NCBI RefSeq assembly: GCF_950023065.1
Contig: NC_088679.1
Span: 66,464,001 to 66,528,000, forward strand
Direction: 5' to 3'
Source: Planococcus citri
Lineage: Eukaryota; Arthropoda; Insecta; Hemiptera; Pseudococcidae
Length of the DNA stretch: 64,000 nt
The notes under the pieces: generated by a model
Told to the model about the DNA's origin: nothing
Database searches by the model: none
Seen by the model: only the letters and a program-made list of their open reading frames with translations
Position numbers and translations under genes: made by a program
In this document: one piece after another, positions 57,113 to 64,000 of the stretch
Numbering within the stretch: the stretch's first letter is position 1
Layout: each line of letters opens with the position of its first letter

Positions 57113-59198
57113 GAATGATATTGACTCCTTTTTTAATGTCAAATAAATCACCCATTATATCAGTCTTAATTTTTGCTTTCAATTGTGTGTACATTTCTTG
57201 AATTAATTTAACATAGATAGGATGTATACCTTGATTTTTAATGGCATTTATCAAAAACTGGTGTTCCAAGGAGTCAAAGGCTTTTCTGAAGTCAATAAAG
57301 GCGAGGTGGAGGCTTGTTTGATATTCTGCACCTTTTTCAATCAGTTGGTTGATCGTGAAAAGATGATCCGACGTTGAGAAGCCCTTCCGAAAGCCCGCTT
57401 GTTCACAGGGTTGTTGCTGTAGAAGAGCCCCCCTGATGCGATTCTCCAGTAGTTTTGAGAAAACTTTGGCCAAAGTGGGGCTCAAACTTATTGGTCGATA
57501 ATTGTCAATTTTGTGCTTATCCCCTTTTTTGTAAATTAAGATGATCTCTGATTCTTTCCATTTTTTTGGAATTGTTTGAGTATAAAGAATTTTATTAAAG
57601 AATTTTGTCAAAAAGCCTATCAGTATTGGTCCCTTCCCAAATTTTAAATGTTCGTTCGTGATATTATCAATCCCAGAGGCCTTGTTGTTTTTCAAGTTTG
57701 TTAATACCTCCTCCACCTCTGAGCTGAGGAAAGGAGCTGGTGTTTCCAGATGGTCAGTTTCTAGAATCGTTATGTTGTTATTTGATGAATCGTAAATTTC
57801 TTTGTAAAATTTGGTAGCCACTTCATTTATTTCTTTTCTGGAGTATTTTCTATTACCTTCCTGGTCACACATATATGTAATCCATTGGGTCCCAAGTGAT
57901 CTCACCTTGTTTATTTTTTTTGTGCTTTTTGAAGACTCTAAAATTTTCGTAATTAGATTATGTTCCTTTTCTTTATTTTTTTCCCTCAAATGTCTCCTAA
58001 CTAATTTACACAGTACGTTCAGTTCTACTTTGTCAATTGCTGTTTTAGCTTTTTTATACCTCAGTTTATCCCTCTTTTTTATCAAATTTTTTAGATCAAC
58101 TCCCAGCTCTGTTACCTTCCTTTCCCCCCCAGTACAGTGGAGATTGCTTACCATTAAACCCGATTTAACCAGTTTATCCTCCAACCAATCATCAATCCCA
58201 TCTACAGAACCCTCTCCTAAGAGCCTCTCAACGCCAGTTGATTCTATCATTTTACTAAGCTCCAACTGGTACTTCTTATGATCAGCTATTTCCAACTTTG
58301 TTTTAGATTCAATTTGTCTCTTTTTGTATCTGTGTCTGTGCCGCCAGTTTGTATCAAATTCACATTTTATAGGTCTATGGTCTGAGAAAAAACTAAACTT
58401 TTTGATCACATCAAAATTTTTGATTGATTTTTCATTCTGATGGGTTAAAATATAGTCAATTTGGTTTTTTGTTTCCAAATTTGGGGAGATCCAGGTCCAT
58501 TTTTTCCCTTTTCTCTTTTTAAACCAAGTGTTTGTTATTTTTAGTTGATGTTCGTGACAGAATTGGATTAGCTTTTCTCCTCTTTCATTCCTTGTACCAT
58601 AATTGTAAGGACCAATAACCTTATCCTCCCCTATTTCTCTTTGTCCGATTTTGCTATTAAAATCCCCCATAACTATTGTAAGGCTTTTGGCGTTGCTTTT
58701 ATAAGTATCTAAACACTCAGAGAGTATGTTATAGAACTCCTCGATTTCCTCCAATTCTGATGCTGCTGTTGAGGCATACACCTGGATCAGAGAGAGACTG
58801 TTCTTCTCACCCAGGTCAAACTCCGCTATGGCAATTCTATCCGAAGGTGCTTTGAATTTTATAAGTTTTTTAGACCACTCTGGATTTATTAAAAAGCCCA
58901 CTCCCCTCTGACCTGGGATGTCTCCTCTATAACAAAATAGGTATCCTTCTTTTGTTTTTATAATTTTTTCCCCCATCCTTTTTACTTCTGCCACACCCAA
59001 GATTTCAATTTTGTTCTGAATCTGTGCATCGATCAAATCTAGTATTCTCTGATCATCTTTTAATGATCTTGCATTAAAACTGGCGACACAGGCATACTCT
59101 ATACATTTGTAGCTTTTTGACTGACGTATTTGGCGGAATTTATTCGGTCCAAATTGCCCACGTTGACCAGACTTTCCTGGGCAATCGGAGTCCGGAGA
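57113..59198 (-). CDS. LINE ORF2: AP endonuclease plus truncated reverse transcriptase
   Basis: Non-LTR retrotransposon polymerase, in frame with ORF1 and following its TAG at 59199..59201 directly. The frame is open from that stop; there is no ATG before the endonuclease (SFNARSL near 59080). The endonuclease shows MGDFNSKIG, QIDYIL and FFSDHRPI, all with expected catalytic residues (D, N, D, H). The RT follows: KGDKHKIDNYRPISL, CEQAGFRKGFSTSDHL, FIDFRKAFDSLEHQFL (catalytic Asp). At IKKGV, where GVRQG should follow, the sequence enters the satellite array at about 57112, so the FADD box, thumb and tail are absent. The frame closes by chance at 57087. About 695 codons; inactive. The clade is probably close to RTE/CR1 by the endonuclease style, but unsure. 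Confidence 0.88.
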
Positions 59199-60032
59199 CT
59201 ATCTGCCCGACCTGTTCCTAGAGTTGCTACCCCTCCCTCTTCTGTTTGAAACACGTTGTCCAAGCTGGGATAGGGTTTTGACTTCTCTTCTAGGTTGTTT
59301 CTTTGCTGCAGCTGGTTCCTTTTGAGACGATGACCCCTCTGACTTTTCTGAGTGATTATCTTGATTTTGGATTACTTCATAAGTAAGCTCGGATTCGTCG
59401 TTGATTTTTTGAGCTATGCCATCTTCTTCCTCACGGATGTACACCTTTCCTTCTATTACCCAAGCCTGTGTGATGATACCTTCTTTCTTTAGGTCGAGGG
59501 CTTTGCGAAATAAAGACATGGTGGTGGTGGTTAAATGTTCGTTGATAAATATTGGAACAGCTGGATCAAGGTTTAATGCTGCACCATTCAGCCTCATTCG
59601 TTTAGAATTCCTTATCAGCAGCGATTTTTTCGAGCGATTATTCAGTCTAGCAATAATAGGTGGTATTTTCCCGTGGCTACATGGCAGGCGATGTGCAACA
59701 CTGATATCATAATCGCATAACGGCACATTTAAAGCTTCAGCTACTTGTATAACCATGCTCGTAATATTTTCTTCTTTATTAGATGGGATGCCATTAATTA
59801 TAATGTTTTCTTTACGACTATATTGTTCTAAGTCAGTTACTCGCCTGTGTAAATCTTGGTTTTCCGACGAAAGTTTTTCCATCTTATCCTTTAACTCCAG
59901 ATTTTCTTGTTTGATATCGGCTACCTGAGACAACACTGAATCCATTTTTAAGTCCGAATTTGATACTGTAGTTTTAATTGTATTGACAGACTCGATTAAG
60001 CTATTAAATTTCTGCATAAATTCTTCATCCAT
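59199..60032 (-). CDS. LINE ORF1: nucleic-acid-binding protein
   Basis: 277-residue protein from an ATG at 60032. Residues about 30-75 form a coiled coil with heptads (LSQVADIKQENLELKDKMEK), expected to oligomerise the protein. Residues about 76-200 carry LEQYSRKENIIINGIP, VAHRLP, PPIIARLNNRSKKSLLIRNS and a later INEHLT box, the RRM-like core found in L1-type ORF1 proteins and in the related baculovirus FP fold (family knowledge). The C-terminal 60 residues are rich in R, S, G and basic residues (RGRGSNSRNRSGR), suited to RNA binding. The frame is intact. It ends in TAG, after which ORF2 continues in the same frame. Confidence 0.88.
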   Translation of the reverse strand: MDEEFMQKFNSLIESVNTIKTTVSNSDLKMDSVLSQVADIKQENLELKDKMEKLSSENQDLHRRVTDLEQYSRKENIIINGIPSNKEENITSMVIQVAEALNVPLCDYDISVAHRLPCSHGKIPPIIARLNNRSKKSLLIRNSKRMRLNGAALNLDPAVPIFINEHLTTTTMSLFRKALDLKKEGIITQAWVIEGKVYIREEEDGIAQKINDESELTYEVIQNQDNHSEKSEGSSSQKEPAAAKKQPRREVKTLSQLGQRVSNRRGRGSNSRNRSGR

Positions 60033-63028
60033 GGCTGGTTATACGTACTTGTATGTACGAATGCGAATACAAACACTAACACTGTTCGCACTTGTTTGTG
60101 ATTTATCCCACAATTGATAACACCAAATAAATACATACGTCTGAATAAGGCATTGATATTTTGAACTTTCGAACCTCTTAATCACTTCGTCAGAAGCGAT
60201 TCTTCCCATTCAAATATTTCACCATTTTTTGGAAAATATTTTCTTTGATTCGTTGAGATTTCGGGAATCGTGAAAGTGAAAAAATACCTATGTACATTTC
60301 AATTAGAAAATTCTCAAAGAAATGATATCCAATACTTACCTATACAAATGCATCGATAACGTCACAGATGCTCGCCAAAAAAAGCAACCTATACAATATT
60401 AAACAGGTCACAGATCTTTTTTATCGAGTAACCTTGCCGAATGCGATAGAAAATGATGCAAGTATATCGAATGAAAGTCTTGCATTTTGCGTTAATTGTT
60501 ATAGCAGCGTTAATAAATACGCTCTATTAAAAAGTGAACTTGAACAATGAACGGTAGAGATAACATGCCCCATCACAGTCATAATAGAATATTATCAAAT
60601 GATACGAATTACGAATAAATTCCTTTAAAGGAGGAAAAATATATTTATAGGTGAGACAGAAGGTTCACTAACCATCACTTTCATCCGAAGGATTATTATT
60701 TTTGATTAAATAAAAGTAGGTAGGATACTTGAATAGGTTTTAATAATTTTTTTGATTCGATCGAAGTACTTACTACTTAGCTATCTATCAACTTCCACGA
60801 TTCAGTTGATTTCTTTGGTCAGCACGCACATCGTAAAAAGTAAAATCCCTATCAGTGATCTCACACATTGAGGGTCTTCTTGAAAACTGTTTACGCTGCG
60901 TTGTCTGTTCATGAAATAATTATCAGAGCACGAAATTTTTGACCTCATTTATACATACACGATGACGAATTATTTAACTAAACGAAGGAATGATATTAGG
61001 AATTTGAATATTGAACATATTCGGAGAAAATATTCGAAAATAAATGATCTTCGTGGTAATGGAATTAGATCAGAATAATGTCTCCATCGCTCGATAACTC
61101 GAAATATTTATCATTTTTTTCATCAGCTGTTTGTTGATATCGTTATGAAATCGCTTAGCTATACGTTAGATACTTTTTCTGTTCGTATTTTGCGTTTTTA
61201 ACATGGAAAATGAAAAATGAATTAAATTGGCACCTACTTACCTGTCTGTATCAAACTATTTTGAAATTTAAAATTTATAAGTTGGAACTTCATTCAGGTC
61301 AAAGGGAATGGCCCATTGTACCGTGAAAATTCATAATTTTCTACTTCTCGAAAGCATTTTTTAAATTTTGTTGAGAAAATGATCATTAGGTATCAGGAAC
61401 AAAAAAAAAAAGTCCATCATTTCGATCTGATGGATTCAAAGAGCATCAGTTAGAGTTACTTACCTTGGTAGGTGAGGTACCCAATGTACTTCTTGAATTA
61501 TAAATTTTCGAAATTTCAGCCTTCGTTTCGCTCGAACCTGTTGGTTTTTCTTTTTCAAAATTTAATTTTCTAAACGTCTATAAAAAATGTTTAAACTACA
61601 TAAAAAAATGACTTGTTGTAGTGAATAAAAAATATTCAAATTATAAAATTCTGAAGCCAAAAAAAAACAACTTTTCTAAAAAGCAGGGGTTTACCCTTCG
61701 AAATACGAATTTTCAAAACATTTAGCCACCTTCCCCTTCGCTCGGGTCTCTTGATTTTATTTTTGAAAATTGAAAAATTAAAATTTATAAAAAATCATGA
61801 TTGATCACTAATCTTTTGAAAATCCAAAAAAGAAAAAATTTACGAGATATGTAAATTTTTTCACATTATTTCTCATTTTACTTTTAAAATTCACGGTTTC
61901 AATCAAATAAATCAGTATCTACTTTCACCCCCCCCCCCCAAAAAAAAACTTAAAAACTTTTTTCAGTAAATTCAGTTGGAAATTTCTGAATCTTTGCCTT
62001 CCCCCCCCCCCTCAATAAGGAACCATTCGCTACACCTCCGCCAGAGGTGAGAGTTCAAGAATGAATTTTGACCACTTTTTAAATTCCATAAAAACGTAGG
62101 AAACTCGACTGAAAAAAACCTCTAAATTTGACTTTCTAAATTTTCAAAAATTCGCCCAAACTCCAAAAATGAACGCGAGCACTTGCAATTTTGGTTACGG
62201 AGGTTTTTTAATGCCTTTTTGATCTAGCTTGGGTTTATTTTAAATTGCAGAGTGGCGAGAATTGAAAGATACTCCTGTAAAACTGCGAGAGCTCATCATT
62301 TTAACAGGGCTCTTACTCGGTTACGTTTTAAAAAAGCTGTGCCTCCAAAAAGTCTGTCTTCTTGCAAAAACATTTTAAAAATTGTTTTTTTTTTTTTTGA
62401 AAAAAATTGCAGTCTCTTATTTTTTTTAAATTGTCGGAAAGTGTCTCTTTTGGTCAAATATTACTCTTGTTAAAAGACACAACCTGACAAATTCAATATA
62501 ATCTGACGTAGGGTGTAATAATCTAGTAATTTTAAACACCCCCAAAAAAAATCAAAAGGCTCTACTTTTTGCTAGAAATTGTCAGTCTCGATTTTTGTCA
62601 AATAGTCAGGTTTCAATTGCATATCCGCTCGCTATTCATGCTGAAAGCAATTTTATGATTGATTCTTGTTCTACACACTAGAGCGAATAAATTTAGCTTG
62701 TATGCCTATTTTTCTCCCTCCCCCTTTTCCGAGGGTCCACCCCCCAACATTTGAAATTCGTGTATCTCCTAATCTATGGGTCGTACAAAAAAAATTATTG
62801 AACAAAAATTGTTCCTTGACATCAGATCTACAATTTGAGCTCATCAAAATTTGTTTTGAAGCAACCCTTCCCCCTCAAATTTCGTAAATACCCCTCCAGA
62901 AAACATCAATTTTACGTTTTTCACATTTTTAATGAAAAGTTTCAAAGTTGAAGAGAAATCTGTAATATCTAACATAAATTGTTCAGAATTGAATTTATTT
63001 TCCAACGAATTATATTACGAGAATTTTT
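60033..63028. other. LINE 5' region and intergenic DNA
   Basis: The first bases upstream of ORF1 (60033 to about 60130) are probably the LINE 5' untranslated region; its start is not visible. The rest is AT-rich with poly-C/poly-A runs at 61920-62010 and no recognised gene. A 60-codon frame at 60368..60550 has no known motif. Confidence 0.4.
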
Positions 63029-64000
63029 CCATCCCCCCCGCTGCTATGGTGGACCCACCTCCCCCCTTGGTTACAAATACCAGACAACTAGGGAAACAAT
63101 CCAACGCAAGTTGTTTCGGGTTGAAATTTGCATGGTAGGTGGGTACCATCGAAAGACTTACGCGTGGAAAATTTCAGACCCCCCGGACCCCTTCCTTTTT
63201 GAGAAACCTCCCCTTTTCTGAAAATGAGAGTTTTGGGGAAAAATAACCATTAATGAGTAGAGTGTCGTTTTCGCATGATTCGATACCGCTGAGTACGAAT
63301 ATGACGTCAGATTTTCTGCTACATTCATCTAACCCCCTCCAGACCCCCCAGACCCCCCACCACAAATTTTACCATTTTTGAAAACAATTACTTTGGTGAT
63401 ATTAGTATTGTTTTCATATGATTCGAATCCCCTGAGCACAAATTTTGCGTCAGATTTTGTTTTACACTCATACAGCCCCTCCAGGGCCTCAGCGCCCCTC
63501 AATTTTCACTATTCTTGAAATACAGCTACTTGTATAATATTGGCGTCGTGTTCATATGAATCGAACCTCCTGAATAAAATGATATTTAGAGGTCAAAAAT
63601 ACATCCGAAAATTGTGTTTAAAAAATTGTGTATACCAATTTTCATTAATAAAAAGCAAAAAAACGCCATTTTGAGGAGTAATTATGAGGGGAGGGGGTTG
63701 GGGGTTGAAAATTTTTATGGAGATACCACTTATGAATGTCTACAACATACTAAAACATTGAAAAAATCGGTTCATATGGGGTTGAGAAAATTATTGTTAT
63801 TGTAATTTCAGAAAAGGGGAGGTTTCTCAAAAAGGGAGGGGTTCGGGAGGTCTGAAATTTTCCACGCGTAAGTCTTTCGATGGTACCCACCTACCATGCA
63901 AATTTCAACCCGAAACAACTTGCGTTGGATTGTTTCCCTAGTTGTCTGGTATTTGTAACCAAGGGGGGAGGTGGGTCCACCATAGCAGCGGGGGGGATGG
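63029..64000. mobile_element. Foldback element, right edge at or beyond window end
   Basis: Arms 63029..63222 and 63807..64000 are near-perfect inverse complements, starting CCATCCCCCCCGCTGCTATG and including TTTCGGGTTGAAATTTGCATG and CTTACGCGTGGAAAATTTCA. The spacer is 584 bp. The right arm reaches the last base, so the outer ends cannot be set. No coding capacity. Confidence 0.7.

Noticed and set aside
57811..58281. 156-codon plus-strand frame
   Set aside because: It is antisense to the LINE endonuclease/RT frame, which has recognisable catalytic motifs.

Overview
This is eukaryotic DNA, AT-rich and intron-bearing, and almost certainly from an insect. The only cellular genes I can support are seven odorant receptors of the 7tm_6 family, which is known only from insects and close relatives. 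The species cannot be read from the sequence. The heavy load of MITEs and foldback repeats and the many TAGGTAGGTACC-type words made me think of a sternorrhynchan such as a scale insect or mealybug, but that is a weak guess.

The odorant receptors (called A to G here) all lie on the minus strand in one head-to-tail array: A (<1..1137, 3' end outside the window), B (5832..7448), C (12750..14445), D (18619..20200), E (24899..26490), F (34254..35914) and G (46709..48335). I rebuilt each gene by hand from splice sites. All share one structure: a large first exon of about 880-900 bp ending in phase 2, a second exon of 100 bp (97 in D) ending in phase 0, a third of 102-111 bp ending in phase 0, and a last exon of 210-225 bp. 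Every intron is only 81-156 bp. The predicted proteins are 430-439 residues. D and E are the closest pair; C, F and G form another group. The array looks like a tandem-duplication cluster.

The 4-11 kb between receptors is filled with transposable elements and simple repeats. Region by region: 1.7-2.6 kb CAGACAG/GGTCAATGACCTT minisatellite; 8-12.5 kb an AT-rich minisatellite split by two related repeats, a hAT-type MITE and a mariner-type MITE; 15-17.8 kb a 47-bp minisatellite, a second hAT-type MITE and a probable SINE; 21.8-23.6 kb a long foldback element; 27.3-28 kb a Ty3/gypsy reverse transcriptase remnant split by a MITE; 28.3-31.3 kb another foldback; 31.6-32.6 kb a TIR element holding a tRNA-derived SINE; 33.6-33.9 kb another gypsy remnant; 36.7-40.2 kb a second copy of the first foldback family with a Transib-like element nested in it; 42.2 kb a LINE 3' end; 43.7-45.9 kb a minisatellite and a 1.27-kb near-palindrome; 49.2-49.9 kb a third minisatellite array; 50.2 kb a Harbinger-like MITE; 51.6-54.4 kb a broken LINE containing a mariner-type MITE that itself contains a SINE, next to a mariner-type foldback; 56.5-57.1 kb a palindromic-unit satellite; 57.1-60.0 kb a two-ORF LINE lacking its 3' part; and 63.0-64.0 kb another inverted repeat running off the window.

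The two least ordinary signals are the LINE at 57.1-60.0 kb, whose ORF1 and endonuclease/RT ORF2 lie in one frame separated only by a single TAG with no ATG between them, and the receptor array with its rigid exon architecture. Exon boundaries and element families are inferred from reading the sequence; nothing was run against a database.
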